Positions 1-8,146 of a DNA stretch of 17,560 bases are shown in pieces. A program made the translations under genes and the position numbers. The stretch's first letter is position 1; each line of letters starts with the position of its first letter. The notes beneath the pieces were generated by a model. That model was not told the DNA's origin. It saw only the letters and a list, made by a program, of their open reading frames with translations, and ran no database searches. Origin of the DNA: Deltaproteobacteria bacterium (GTDB lineage: Bacteria > Desulfobacterota > DSM-4660 > Desulfatiglandales > Desulfatiglandaceae); NCBI GenBank assembly GCA_013349725.1, contig DUZB01000028.1, positions 1 to 17,560 of the forward strand, in the 5' to 3' direction.

Positions 1-1019
<1,019 letters not shown>

Positions 1020-1023
1020 TTAT

Positions 1024-2061
1024 TCACGAATCAATCACGATCTCCTCTTCCTGGGCGGTTGAAGCCCGGATGGCATTCAATCCTGTTTTCTCCATGATCG
1101 CTTTTGCGATTTTATCCCTGATGTCGACGTTTTCAGAGAGAAAACGTTTCACATTCTGCCTTCCCTGGCCTATTCGGTCGTCTCCAAAGGAATACCATGC
1201 GCCACTTTTTTCAACAATGTTGAGGGTAACGCCCAGGTCGAGAATGTCGCCTTCCTTTGAAATTCCTTCGCCATAAATGATGTCAAATTCAGCGTCCTTG
1301 AAAGGCGGCGCCACCTTGTTTTTGACGACCTTCACGCGGGTTCGATTCCCCACTACCTGGTCCCCTTCTTTGATGGCCCCTATTCTTCGAATATCGAGGC
1401 GCTGGCTGGAATAAAATTTCAAGGCGTTCCCGCCGGTGGTTGTTTCCGGATTGCCGAACATGACCCCGATTTTCATTCTGATCTGGTTGATAAAGATGAC
1501 GCACGTTCTTGACTTGCTTATGGTTGCGGTCAATTTACGCAAGGCCTGGGACATGAGCCTGGCTTGAAGTCCCATATGGTGATCTCCCATCTCCCCTTCA
1601 ATTTCCGCCTTTGGAACAAGGGCCGCCACGGAATCGATGATGAGCACATCTATGGCGCCGCTCCTGACCAGAATTTCCGTAATGTCAAGGGCCTGCTCCC
1701 CCGTATCCGGCTGCGACACCAGCAGGTTGTCCACATCCACGCCCAGTTTTCTGGCATAGGTTATGTCAAGGGCGTGTTCTGCGTCAATAAAGGCCACCAT
1801 ACCCCCTTTTGCCTGGGCTTCCGCCGCGATATGCAGTGTCAGGGTTGTCTTTCCGGAGGATTCGGGTCCAAATACTTCGATCACCCGGCCTCTCGGAACG
1901 CCTCCAACCCCTAAGGCCAGATCGAGAGATAAGGACCCCGTTGAAATGGCGGGAATTCTGATGATGTTTTCTTCCCCCATTTTCATGATGGAGCCCTTGC
2001 CGAACTGGCGCTCTATCTGTGAAATGGCCTGATCGACCGCTTTATCTTTGTCTTTCTCCAT
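1024..2061 (-). CDS. recA: Recombinase RecA
   Basis: DNA strand-exchange ATPase for homologous repair, and co-protease that triggers LexA cleavage. At 345 residues it is full length. Walker A GPESSGKT is at residues 65-72, the catalytic glutamate lies in FIDAEHALD near residue 95, and Walker [11 protein letters not shown] is at 139-148. The DNA-binding loop region [20 protein letters not shown] is near 193-212. The C-terminal tail is acidic (EEEIVIDS), as usual for the family. The ATG at 2061 is preceded by a strong ribosome site, GGGGGAG, six or so bases upstream. Its own promoter is visible upstream (2105-2113), with an inverted repeat between promoter and gene. The neighbours thpR and cinA upstream and alaS downstream form a conserved DNA-repair and translation neighbourhood. 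Confidence 0.98.
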   Translation of the reverse strand: MEKDKDKAVDQAISQIERQFGKGSIMKMGEENIIRIPAISTGSLSLDLALGVGGVPRGRVIEVFGPESSGKTTLTLHIAAEAQAKGGMVAFIDAEHALDITYARKLGVDVDNLLVSQPDTGEQALDITEILVRSGAIDVLIIDSVAALVPKAEIEGEMGDHHMGLQARLMSQALRKLTATISKSRTCVIFINQIRMKIGVMFGNPETTTGGNALKFYSSQRLDIRRIGAIKEGDQVVGNRTRVKVVKNKVAPPFKDAEFDIIYGEGISKEGDILDLGVTLNIVEKSGAWYSFGDDRIGQGRQNVKRFLSENVDIRDKIAKAIMEKTGLNAIRASTAQEEEIVIDS

Positions 2062-2074
2062 GGTACTCCCCCTG

Positions 2075-2094
2075 CTGTTTTTTCAATAAAACAG
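2075..2094. promoter_or_regulatory. Inverted repeat between recA promoter and start codon (possible operator)
   Basis: CTGTTTT-N6-AAAACAG is a perfect 7-bp inverted repeat just downstream of the predicted recA transcription start. It begins with CTGT and ends with ACAG like a proteobacterial LexA box, but the spacing (12 between CTGT and ACAG instead of 8) is wrong for the E. coli site. Deltaproteobacterial LexA sites vary, so this is a candidate SOS operator only. Confidence 0.35.
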
Positions 2095-2104
2095 TTGAAA
2101 ACAG

Positions 2105-2113
2105 ATTATAGCA
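2105..2113 (-). promoter_or_regulatory. recA promoter, extended -10
   Basis: Read on the minus strand this is TGCTATAAT, a perfect extended -10 element (TGnTATAAT). No good -35 hexamer lies 16-18 bases upstream, which an extended -10 can tolerate. Predicted transcription start is near 2098, giving a leader of about 37 bases before recA. Confidence 0.55.
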
Positions 2114-2216
2114 TTTCAGATTGCGGATTTATACATACAGCAATTTTCACTCAATTGTCATTCGATGGTGATTATTAGTAAGGGTGCAGGTCGAGAGCTG
2201 GGCCTTTCCGGTTTTT

Positions 2217-2302
2217 CAATCAACCATCGCCAATCGACAATCATCCATCCCAGAAGTGCCTCTGACCTCGGACTTCTGACCTCTGACCTCTGACCTCCGA
2301 CT
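2217..2302. repeat. Two heptamer (7-bp) tandem repeat tracts
   Basis: Positions 2217-2251 hold five in-phase 7-bp units of the pattern C(A/C)ATCnn. Positions 2261-2302 hold six in-phase units with consensus TCTGACC, of which four are exact (2261-2267 and 2275-2295). The two tracts are separated by 9 bases. They fill most of the gap between thpR and the recA promoter. There are no spacers, so this is not a CRISPR array. Confidence 0.8.
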
Positions 2303-2309
2303 TTCTCCA

Positions 2310-2879
2310 TCATCCCCCGAGCGGCCATTGGTCGATTTTTGTATATACCGCACCATCCTTTCTCAGGTCGCTCCTGAACAGCGCCAGTTCGCTCAGGGTG
2401 CCAACCGGACTTGTCAGCTCTCTGTATTGTGCAAGGAACCCTTTGAGGTGTTCCACGGATCCCACCCCTTTTTTGAATCGTCCGAGGGTCAGATGGGGCC
2501 TAAACGGACGCGTCTCCCTCTTTACCCCGAAAGGGGCCAGTCCCCCCTGAAGGTCATCCCTCAGTTGGGACATCCCCTTCACATCCGTATTCAAGCCGAC
2601 CCAGAGGACCCGCGGATTCCGGATATTTCCGAAAAAGCCGAGGCCATGTAGTGCGAGTTCAAAGGCATGGCTTTTGCCGCAACACAGGCGCACAACTTCT
2701 TCAACCCGGGAAACATTGCTTTCTTCCACATTGCCTATGAAAACCACGGTCAGGTGAATGTTTTCCACCCTGACCCATCGAACATTCAGGGGCAGTTTTC
2801 CCGCCTCTTTAGAGACCGTATCAAGAATCCCCCGGATTTCTTCAGGAAGCTCAAATGCCAGGAATAATCGAATGTCCAT
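2310..2879 (-). CDS. thpR: RNA 2',3'-cyclic phosphodiesterase (2H family, LigT/ThpR)
   Basis: Member of the 2H phosphoesterase family, which opens 2',3'-cyclic phosphate RNA ends and in vitro can join tRNA halves through a 2'-5' bond. The protein has 189 residues, the normal family length. Both catalytic HxTx motifs are present: HLTV at residues 42-45 and HLTL at 129-132. The start begins MDIRLFLAFELPEE. I chose the ATG at 2879 rather than the TTG just before it. The start lies inside the end of cinA (29-base overlap), so translation is probably coupled to cinA. A cinA-thpR-recA order is common in bacteria. The cellular substrate is not known from the sequence. Confidence 0.93.
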   Translation of the reverse strand: MDIRLFLAFELPEEIRGILDTVSKEAGKLPLNVRWVRVENIHLTVVFIGNVEESNVSRVEEVVRLCCGKSHAFELALHGLGFFGNIRNPRVLWVGLNTDVKGMSQLRDDLQGGLAPFGVKRETRPFRPHLTLGRFKKGVGSVEHLKGFLAQYRELTSPVGTLSELALFRSDLRKDGAVYTKIDQWPLGG

Positions 2880-4107
2880 CAATATATCTTCTCACCCAAT
2901 CCAGTGCCATCATCGTGGCATTCAGTTTCACCTGCGTGCGACTCCCTCTGAACCTGTATTGCTGTGTAAAAAGATCGTTTTCGGAGCTGAGGCCGATATG
3001 AACCGTACCCACAGGTTTTTCTTTGCTGCCCCCATCCGGTCCGGCAATGCCGGTAACCGCCACCCCCAGATCCGTCTTCATGCACGCTCTGACGCCTTTG
3101 GCCATTTCCCTGGCCGTCTCGGGGCTTACAGCGCCATACCGGGCCAGGGTTTCCTTCCGTACCGCAAGCAGATCTTCTTTGGAACGGTTGCTGTAGCAGA
3201 CAATTCCCCCCTGAAAATAGTGGGAACTCCCTGCAACATTGGTTAATCTATCACAGATCAGTCCGCCCGTGCACGATTCGGCCAATCCAATGGTTGTCCC
3301 TTTTTCCGTGAGTTTTTCGGCGACCACATCCTCCATTTCCAGGTTTTCCGTGGCAAAGACATAGTCTCCCAGTATCCCCGTTATTTCCGTTTCGATCCTG
3401 TCCAGTTTTTCCGAAACAACGGATGCGTCTTCTCCATGCAAAGTGATCGTGATATGGTTCTCCGGGAAATGGGGGTAAAAACCCAGAACAGCCTTCCCTG
3501 TGTTTTTCTCCAGGCATTTGAGCTTTTCGGCAATAATCGGTTCATTCAGCCCGTAAATCTTAAGGACACGGTGCTTCATCACCGGGACGGAATGGCACAG
3601 GCTCAGGATGTCGGGAAGAACAAAGGTGTCCATCAGGTAACGCATCTGGTCCGGTACGCCTGGCAAAAAATAGAGATGAACGTCTTTTTCCACAAGGGAA
3701 TAGCCACAGACGGCGCCTTTAGGATGAATCAGAGTGGCGCCATCGGGAAGATTCGCCATCTTTTCGATAGATGAGGTTATCTCCATCCCGCGTTTCTTGA
3801 CAAAACAGCGGATTTTATCCAGCATTTCAAGATTCGCGGAAAGAGGTCTGTTAAATGCCCTGGCAACGATTTCACTGGTGATGTCATCACGGGTAGAACC
3901 CAGGCCCCCCGTTACAATAACAAACCGGGAGGAGAGACAGGCGCGCTTCAGCGCTTCGGAAACCATTTCGGCATTGTCGCCTACCGAGGTGACCCGTGTT
4001 ATCCCTAATCCGGAAGAAGCAATTTTTCCAGCCGCGTACCAGGCGTTGAGATCAACGGTCCTGCCAGCCGTCAGTTCGTCCCCTATGGTAATGATTTCGC
4101 CGTACAT
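2851..4107 (-). CDS. cinA: CinA family protein / nicotinamide-nucleotide amidohydrolase
   Basis: A two-domain CinA protein of 418 residues, the usual length. The N-terminal MoCF-like (COG1058) domain, about residues 1-170, opens EIITIGDELTAGRTVD and has VTGGLGSTRDD near 65-75. The C-terminal domain, about 260-410, carries GLAESCTGG near 274-282 and VTGIAGPDGG at 351-360, the motifs of the PncC-type NMN deamidase. It is expected to hydrolyse nicotinamide mononucleotide to nicotinate mononucleotide for NAD salvage, and possibly ADP-ribose through the first domain. The ATG at 4107 follows an AAGGAAA ribosome site. The historic link with competence and recA (cinA-recA operons) is preserved here as a neighbourhood, although recA has its own promoter. 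Confidence 0.95.
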   Translation of the reverse strand: MYGEIITIGDELTAGRTVDLNAWYAAGKIASSGLGITRVTSVGDNAEMVSEALKRACLSSRFVIVTGGLGSTRDDITSEIVARAFNRPLSANLEMLDKIRCFVKKRGMEITSSIEKMANLPDGATLIHPKGAVCGYSLVEKDVHLYFLPGVPDQMRYLMDTFVLPDILSLCHSVPVMKHRVLKIYGLNEPIIAEKLKCLEKNTGKAVLGFYPHFPENHITITLHGEDASVVSEKLDRIETEITGILGDYVFATENLEMEDVVAEKLTEKGTTIGLAESCTGGLICDRLTNVAGSSHYFQGGIVCYSNRSKEDLLAVRKETLARYGAVSPETAREMAKGVRACMKTDLGVAVTGIAGPDGGSKEKPVGTVHIGLSSENDLFTQQYRFRGSRTQVKLNATMMALDWVRRYIDGHSIIPGI

Positions 4108-4134
4108 TCTGACATTTCCTTAGAAAAAGAATTT

Positions 4135-4210
4135 GGACGCTGATGAACGCAGATTATCTCTGATTATTTTAAGAAATTTTCTGCGCGTCCCCGTGGGAAT
4201 CTGCGTCCCC
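4135..4210. repeat. Degenerate dispersed repeat, 'GGACGC...CTGCGTCCCC' type
   Basis: The left part starts GGACGCTGATGAACGCAGAT and the right part holds two related blocks, CTGCGCGTCCCC and CTGCGTCCCC, in inverted orientation to the left part. A related piece occurs at 8110-8140. It lies between cinA and pgpA and has no coding potential. It looks like a decayed copy of an intergenic inverted repeat. Confidence 0.55.
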
Positions 4211-4216
4211 GAAACT

Positions 4217-4240
4217 ATGATACGGGGTTTTCTGTATCAT
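4217..4240. repeat. Hairpin downstream of pgpA
   Basis: ATGATAC and GTATCAT form a perfect 7-bp stem around a 10-base loop, between the end of pgpA and the cinA ribosome site. There is no uridine run on the minus strand, so it is a weak candidate for a terminator or an RNA processing site. Confidence 0.35.
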
Positions 4241-4271
4241 TTCAATCCTTCGATCGTCACAAGCCTACAAA

Positions 4272-4781
4272 TTAATCAGCCAAAACAAGGATAATCCTGA
4301 GAGCCAGATGGGCATAGACCCCCGCCGCAAGGTCGTCTAAAACGATCCCGAACCCTCCTTTGAGCTTTTCAGCCCGGTTGGCCGGCCAGGGTTTCAGGAT
4401 ATCAAAAAAACGGAAGAGAAGAAACCCTACACTTAGAGACAACCAGGACATGGGGACCAGGAACATGGTGACGCTGAATCCCGCCACTTCGTCTATGACA
4501 ACGGCGGAAGGGTCCTTTTTACCCAGCAGGTCTTCCGCTTCTTGGGAAACCCATATGGCCAGGCCTGAAATTCCCGTAACACAAAGAAGAGCCGCCCAGG
4601 GCCCAAGAAACCCAAACCCGATGACAAGCGGCACGGCAGCGAGAGTGCCGAATGTCCCTGACGCAAAAGGAGCAAGGCCCGACCCGAACCAGGACGAAAG
4701 GATAAGAATCACCTTCCCCCTGATCCCCGCCCTTCGAAAGCGGTCCACCACCGAGATGTTATCAGATCGAATCTTTGACAT
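4272..4781 (-). CDS. pgpA: Phosphatidylglycerophosphatase A
   Basis: Membrane enzyme that dephosphorylates phosphatidylglycerol phosphate to phosphatidylglycerol. It has 169 residues, the family length. Diagnostic PgpA motifs are present: GSGLAPFASGTFGTL at about residues 33-47, DPSAVVIDEVAGF around 90-102, RFFDILKPWP at 124-133 and GIVLDDLAAG at 145-154. Three to four hydrophobic segments separate them. I chose the ATG at 4781 over the TTG one codon upstream. The start overlaps the end of larC by 20 bases, with TGAGG a few bases before it, so it is probably translated from the larC message. A 164-base gap with repeats separates it from cinA downstream. Confidence 0.95.
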   Translation of the reverse strand: MSKIRSDNISVVDRFRRAGIRGKVILILSSWFGSGLAPFASGTFGTLAAVPLVIGFGFLGPWAALLCVTGISGLAIWVSQEAEDLLGKKDPSAVVIDEVAGFSVTMFLVPMSWLSLSVGFLLFRFFDILKPWPANRAEKLKGGFGIVLDDLAAGVYAHLALRIILVLAD

Positions 4782-5940
4782 CAAGCCTCAATCCCTTAAC
4801 CCAGGAGTACACCTCTTCAAGAGAGACAGAATGATTTCGGGCAATATCCCTGCATACGTCGTATTCAGGATCGAATCGTATTGTTCCGTTCGGTCTGGAA
4901 ATACTTTTGACCCGTATCCTTCCCCAGGGGCTCTCCACCTCGGTCGCCTCTCTCCGGAGCACCTTCCTCTCCGTGTATTGGAACCGAACCCCTAATGTTG
5001 AACTTTCGCTGAAAAAGACTTCCAGGAGTCGGTCTTTCCGGGGCGGATAACCGATGACCTGCACCTGTACCCCCGGCCTGCTCTTTTTCATCTGGGCAGG
5101 GAAAAAGGCCACGTCCAGTGCTCCCGCCTCAAACAGCCGTTCCATCAAATACCCCAGCCCCTCCGGGCTCATGTCATCTATATTTGCTTCAAGCACTGCC
5201 ACGGTATCTGTTTCCAGCCCGGCATCCTGCTCCCCGATAAGAATCCGAAGCATATTCGGCCGGTCCGGCAGATCCCTTGATCCCGCACCGTACCCGATCT
5301 GGTGCACTTTCATGGCCGGCATTTCCCCGAATGCCACGGCCAACCCCTTGAGCAGCGCAGCACCGGTCGGCGTCACCATCTCCTGCTGAACGCCGGAATC
5401 GAAAACCGGAATATCGCTTAAAAGGGCAATAGTAGCGGGCGCCGGTAAAGGCATTCTGCCATGAGCGGTTTTCACAAAACCCGATCCTAAAGGTATCTTC
5501 GAGGCGTAAATAGAATGAATACCCAACTTCTCCACCCCATACACACCCCCCACAATATCTATAATGGAATCGACGGCGCCTACCTCATGGAAATGAACGG
5601 CCTCGGGAGGCTTGGCATGGATTCTGCCTTCCACCACGGCAAGAGATCGAAAGATCTGAATACTCTTTTCCTTTACCTGTTCTGAAAAGCTTCCCTTGCT
5701 GATGATTTTCTGAATATCTTTGAAATTCCTGTGATGGTGCGTCCCTTCGCAATGAACGGAAAAAGTGGTTCCATGGATATGGTTCCGGGCAGTTTCCTCT
5801 TTTACCAAACGATAGCCGCCTAAGGGGAGCGTTGATAGTCGTTCCTGCAGATCAGGAAAGGGCAACCCGGCATCCAGCAGGGCGCTGAGAAACATGTCGC
5901 CGCTGATGCCCGAAAAACAGTCAAGATAGGCAATTTTCAT
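4762..5940 (-). CDS. larC: LarC, nickel insertion into the pincer cofactor (DUF111/TIGR00299)
   Basis: Cyclometallase of the LarBCE pathway, which inserts nickel into the pyridinium-dithiocarboxylate precursor to give the nickel-pincer nucleotide. The protein has 392 residues from the ATG at 5940. The signature DCFSGISGDM is at residues 7-16, a histidine cluster GTHHH near 67-71, HFHEVGAVDSIIDIVGG at 116-132, and MVTPTGAALL near 188-197. In some lactobacilli LarC needs a frameshift to be full length; here it is one continuous frame. No larA, larB or larE lies in the window, so the client enzyme is unknown. An upstream in-frame codon (5964) would add eight unconvincing residues and was not used. 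pgpA overlaps the end. Confidence 0.92.
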   Translation of the reverse strand: MKIAYLDCFSGISGDMFLSALLDAGLPFPDLQERLSTLPLGGYRLVKEETARNHIHGTTFSVHCEGTHHHRNFKDIQKIISKGSFSEQVKEKSIQIFRSLAVVEGRIHAKPPEAVHFHEVGAVDSIIDIVGGVYGVEKLGIHSIYASKIPLGSGFVKTAHGRMPLPAPATIALLSDIPVFDSGVQQEMVTPTGAALLKGLAVAFGEMPAMKVHQIGYGAGSRDLPDRPNMLRILIGEQDAGLETDTVAVLEANIDDMSPEGLGYLMERLFEAGALDVAFFPAQMKKSRPGVQVQVIGYPPRKDRLLEVFFSESSTLGVRFQYTERKVLRREATEVESPWGRIRVKSISRPNGTIRFDPEYDVCRDIARNHSVSLEEVYSWVKGLRLDVKDSI

Positions 5941-5998
5941 GATTTTCCCACGGCCGGACCGCAAAAAGCCCTACCGTTCCATCTGCCTCGCCTTTTAT

Positions 5999-6017
5999 GT
6001 CCGTACCAGATACGGAC
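5999..6017. promoter_or_regulatory. Palindrome upstream of larC (possible operator or hairpin)
   Basis: GTCCGTA-N5-TACGGAC is a perfect 7-bp inverted repeat ending about 59 bases upstream of the larC start. It is symmetric on both strands. It could be a regulator site or an RNA hairpin in the larC leader. There is no T run to make it a terminator. Confidence 0.4.
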
Positions 6018-6061
6018 CTTTGGATCGGCGATGGCGGGCAGGGGAGGCAAGGCTTTTGCTG

Positions 6062-6213
6062 TCCGGAGAGCCAATTTCAAAACGCCCCCTTTTGCCCGAT
6101 CTCTGCGTCAGACTCAAATTTTAATCCTCGAAATATCAAATATATTCCTGTGGTTAAAATTTTCGCCTTCCTTGATCTCGAACAAAATTGAGAATTTTGA
6201 AACTGGCTCCGGA
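6062..6213. mobile_element. MITE-like inverted-repeat element between larC and the Fe-S gene
   Basis: The left end TCCGGAGAGCCAATTTCAAAA (6062-6082) and the right end TTTTGAAACTGGCTCCGGA (6195-6213) are inverted repeats with one base change and a 2-base gap. If the core element is taken as GAGCCA...TGGCTC (6068-6210), it is flanked by CGGA on both sides, a possible 4-bp target duplication. The interior is A+T rich with no gene. The ends strongly suggest a non-autonomous transposable repeat; the transposase family is unknown. Confidence 0.6.
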
Positions 6214-6221
6214 TAAAAGGA

Positions 6222-7370
6222 TTACAGCGCTTCCGCAATCAGCTCCACAATATCCTTGATCTCGATGGCATCTTCCTTGTTGACGGTTTTCCTGCTGTCC
6301 TCAAGCATGGATATGCAGTAAGGGCATGCCGTGGCCAGAATGGTCGCCCCGGTTTTACAGGCTTCCTCTATTCGAAGATCTGAAAAACGCCATTCGGGTT
6401 TTGTTTCCATCCACAATCTTCCGCCCCCGGCGCCGCAGCAGAGGCTTTCGTGCCTGATCCTGTCCATTTCCACAAGGTTTCCGCCCGTAGCCGCGGCAAT
6501 CAGGGCGCGGGGTTCATCATAGATCTCATTGTGCCTCCCAAGGTAGCACGGATCATGATAGGTGACCTTCTTGTTCAACGGTTTGGAGAAGGCAAGTTTC
6601 CCTTCCTCCAGGAGTCCGGCTAACAACTGAGTATAGTGAACCACCTCAAACTCGCCACCCAGCTCAGGATATTCCTTGGTCAGGGTGTAATAGCAATGGG
6701 GGGAGGTGGCGATGATTTTCTTGACCCCTTTGCCACTGAACAGTTTGATATTTTTTTCCGCAGTGGTCATGAAGAGCTCTTCGTCGCCAATCTTTCGAAC
6801 CGACTCGCCACAACAATTCTCTTCTTCCCCGATGATTCCGAAACTGATGCCGGCCGCCGTCAGCACCTTGACCATGGCGCGTGCGATCTGCTGGCCCCTG
6901 GCATCATAGGCAGATGTGCAGCATACATACAGGAGATATTCGGTCCCTTCCTCGAAAAGAGGAACGTCCATTTCCTTTATCCAGGCAGTACGCTTATCCC
7001 TCGGCTCCGACCAGGGGTTTCCATTGCTGTGAACACTTCCGGTAGCCGTCCTCAGAACGCCCGGAATGGCCCCCGTCTCTGCAATCATGGCCCTCATGGC
7101 CCTGACAATATCGATGATGGTTACCCCTCTCGGACATTTCAGGACACACTTGTTGCATGTGGTGCACCCGTAGAGGATATCGTCGGATTCATATCCTTCA
7201 ACTCCCAGTTGAGCCATTCTTATCAAACGACGAATATTGAATGGCCCATCCACAATACGCCACGGACAGGAACCTGCGCACATTCCACACTGCATGCAGA
7301 GATTCAGTTTTTCGGCCCCCATAGCCACCAGGGCCTCATTTACTTCATAAAACGGGGTTAATGCTTCCAT
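6222..7370 (-). CDS. (Fe-S)-binding oxidoreductase, HdrD-like, with two CCG domains
   Basis: A soluble electron-transfer protein of 382 residues. Two 4Fe-4S ferredoxin motifs come first: CMQCGMCAGSCP (about residues 25-36) and CTTCNKCVLKCP (about 69-80). Two cysteine-rich CCG domains follow: the first has YVCCTSAYDA and ENCCGES (about 148-189), the second HDPCYLGRHNEIYD, SLCCGAGGGRLW and ACPYC (about 272-353). This is the layout of HdrD, the catalytic subunit of heterodisulfide reductase, and of related subunits in lactate, glycolate and glycerol-3-phosphate dehydrogenases. No flavoprotein or membrane partner is adjacent, so donor and acceptor are unknown. I chose the ATG at 7370 because AAGGAG lies eight bases upstream; the GTG at 7379 overlaps that site. 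Confidence 0.85.
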   Translation of the reverse strand: MEALTPFYEVNEALVAMGAEKLNLCMQCGMCAGSCPWRIVDGPFNIRRLIRMAQLGVEGYESDDILYGCTTCNKCVLKCPRGVTIIDIVRAMRAMIAETGAIPGVLRTATGSVHSNGNPWSEPRDKRTAWIKEMDVPLFEEGTEYLLYVCCTSAYDARGQQIARAMVKVLTAAGISFGIIGEEENCCGESVRKIGDEELFMTTAEKNIKLFSGKGVKKIIATSPHCYYTLTKEYPELGGEFEVVHYTQLLAGLLEEGKLAFSKPLNKKVTYHDPCYLGRHNEIYDEPRALIAAATGGNLVEMDRIRHESLCCGAGGGRLWMETKPEWRFSDLRIEEACKTGATILATACPYCISMLEDSRKTVNKEDAIEIKDIVELIAEAL

Positions 7371-7455
7371 CAAATACACTCCTTTCCTTCAAATTAGGAT
7401 ATCTTTACGAGAAAAATCCGCTTTTTTTAACAAATGCACATTTTGATGTCAACAA

Positions 7456-7601
7456 GGGAAAAATTTCCCCAGCAATTCTCATTATGGGCCCACTTTCATT
7501 TGCGGATGCTGTGTGAGTGGCATCCTGCCACGATTTTTCGCGGCTGGAAGCCGCTCCCACAGGGATATGCCTTCAAAATGAGAATTGCTGAAATTTCCCC
7601 C
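7456..7601. repeat. Inverted-repeat element between ridA and the Fe-S gene
   Basis: The left arm (7456-7483, containing AGCAATTCTCATT) and the right arm (7577-7601, containing AATGAGAATTGCT) are inverted, with GAAATTTC-like tails outside the 13-bp perfect core. Inside are two adjacent small perfect hairpins: GTGGCA-TCC-TGCCAC (7517-7531) and GCGGCT-GGA-AGCCGC (7540-7554). The second, with its CTCCCAC flank, is a type of palindrome common in proteobacterial intergenic DNA. No clear target duplication was found. It may also stop transcription between ridA and the next gene. Confidence 0.6.
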
Positions 7602-7659
7602 GATCTCTTTCCGTTCACGCCGATGTAAAAATCGCCGCTTAGAACCGCTCGAAATCCTA

Positions 7660-8043
7660 TCACAAGTGAGCGATTGCCTCGATTTCAACCCGTGTCTCAA
7701 AGGGCAGGCACGCCGCCTGGATACACGTTCTGGCCGGCAGATCCTTTCCGAAATATTTCCGGTAGACCACATTGAACCGGGCAAATTCTTCCATATCAAG
7801 CAGATAAACGGTCACTTTTAAAACATTCTTCAAGGAAGACCCCGCCTCCTCCAGGATGATTTTGAGGTTCTGGAGAGCCAGCTCCGCTTCCTCCTCCACG
7901 GTTCCCAGCCTGATCTGATTCGTCTCCGGGTCGATAGCACCCTGTCCCGCAGTATAGATGAGCCCGTCGTGAATAATTGCCTGGGCATAGGGTCCACCTG
8001 TAACCGCCGCCTTTTCCGTATGAAAAACCTGTTTTTCTCCCAT
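7660..8043 (-). CDS. ridA: RidA family enamine/imine deaminase
   Basis: Small trimeric cytosolic protein that hydrolyses reactive 2-aminoacrylate and similar enamines or imines released by PLP enzymes and amino-acid oxidation. It has 127 residues, the usual length. Family motifs: GGPYAQAIIHDGLIYTAGQG near residues 16-35, and PARTCIQAACLP followed by VEIEAIA near 103-125. The arginine at 105, which binds the substrate carboxylate, is present. The open frame extends upstream to 8202 but that extension overlaps livF and has no family match; the ATG at 8043 follows a GGAGAGA ribosome site. It lies about 100 bases after livF on the same strand and may be co-transcribed with the transporter, which would fit catabolism of an imported amino compound. 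Confidence 0.93.
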   Translation of the reverse strand: MGEKQVFHTEKAAVTGGPYAQAIIHDGLIYTAGQGAIDPETNQIRLGTVEEEAELALQNLKIILEEAGSSLKNVLKVTVYLLDMEEFARFNVVYRKYFGKDLPARTCIQAACLPFETRVEIEAIAHL

Positions 8044-8109
8044 TTCATCTCTCCATTTGTCGGTGTAACAACGGCATTTCGGCTTAACTTGTATATGTGC
8101 CCGAATATT

Positions 8110-8140
8110 TACTGCGTTTATCTGCGCAAATCCGCGTCCC
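8110..8140. repeat. Short copy of the dispersed CTGCG/GTCCC repeat
   Basis: The segment contains CTGCGTTTATCTGCGCAAA followed by TCCGCGTCCC, close to the right part of the repeat at 4180-4210. It lies between livF and ridA. No gene or terminator is visible in this gap. Confidence 0.45.
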
Positions 8141-8146
8141 AAAAAA

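Noticed and set aside
2075..2094. Classical E. coli LexA box at recA
   Set aside because: CTGT and ACAG are 12 bases apart, not 8, so it was kept only as a possible non-standard operator.
2261..2302. CRISPR-like short repeats
   Set aside because: The unit is 7 bp with no spacers and no cas genes nearby.
5941..5964. Earlier larC start
   Set aside because: The added residues do not belong to the family; MKIAYLDCFSG is the normal N-terminus.
5939..6216. Several 61-64 codon plus-strand frames
   Set aside because: They run through the palindrome and the MITE-like element in three frames and have no coding features.
7371..7379. GTG start for the Fe-S protein
   Set aside because: The codon overlaps the AAGGAG ribosome site that serves the ATG at 7370.
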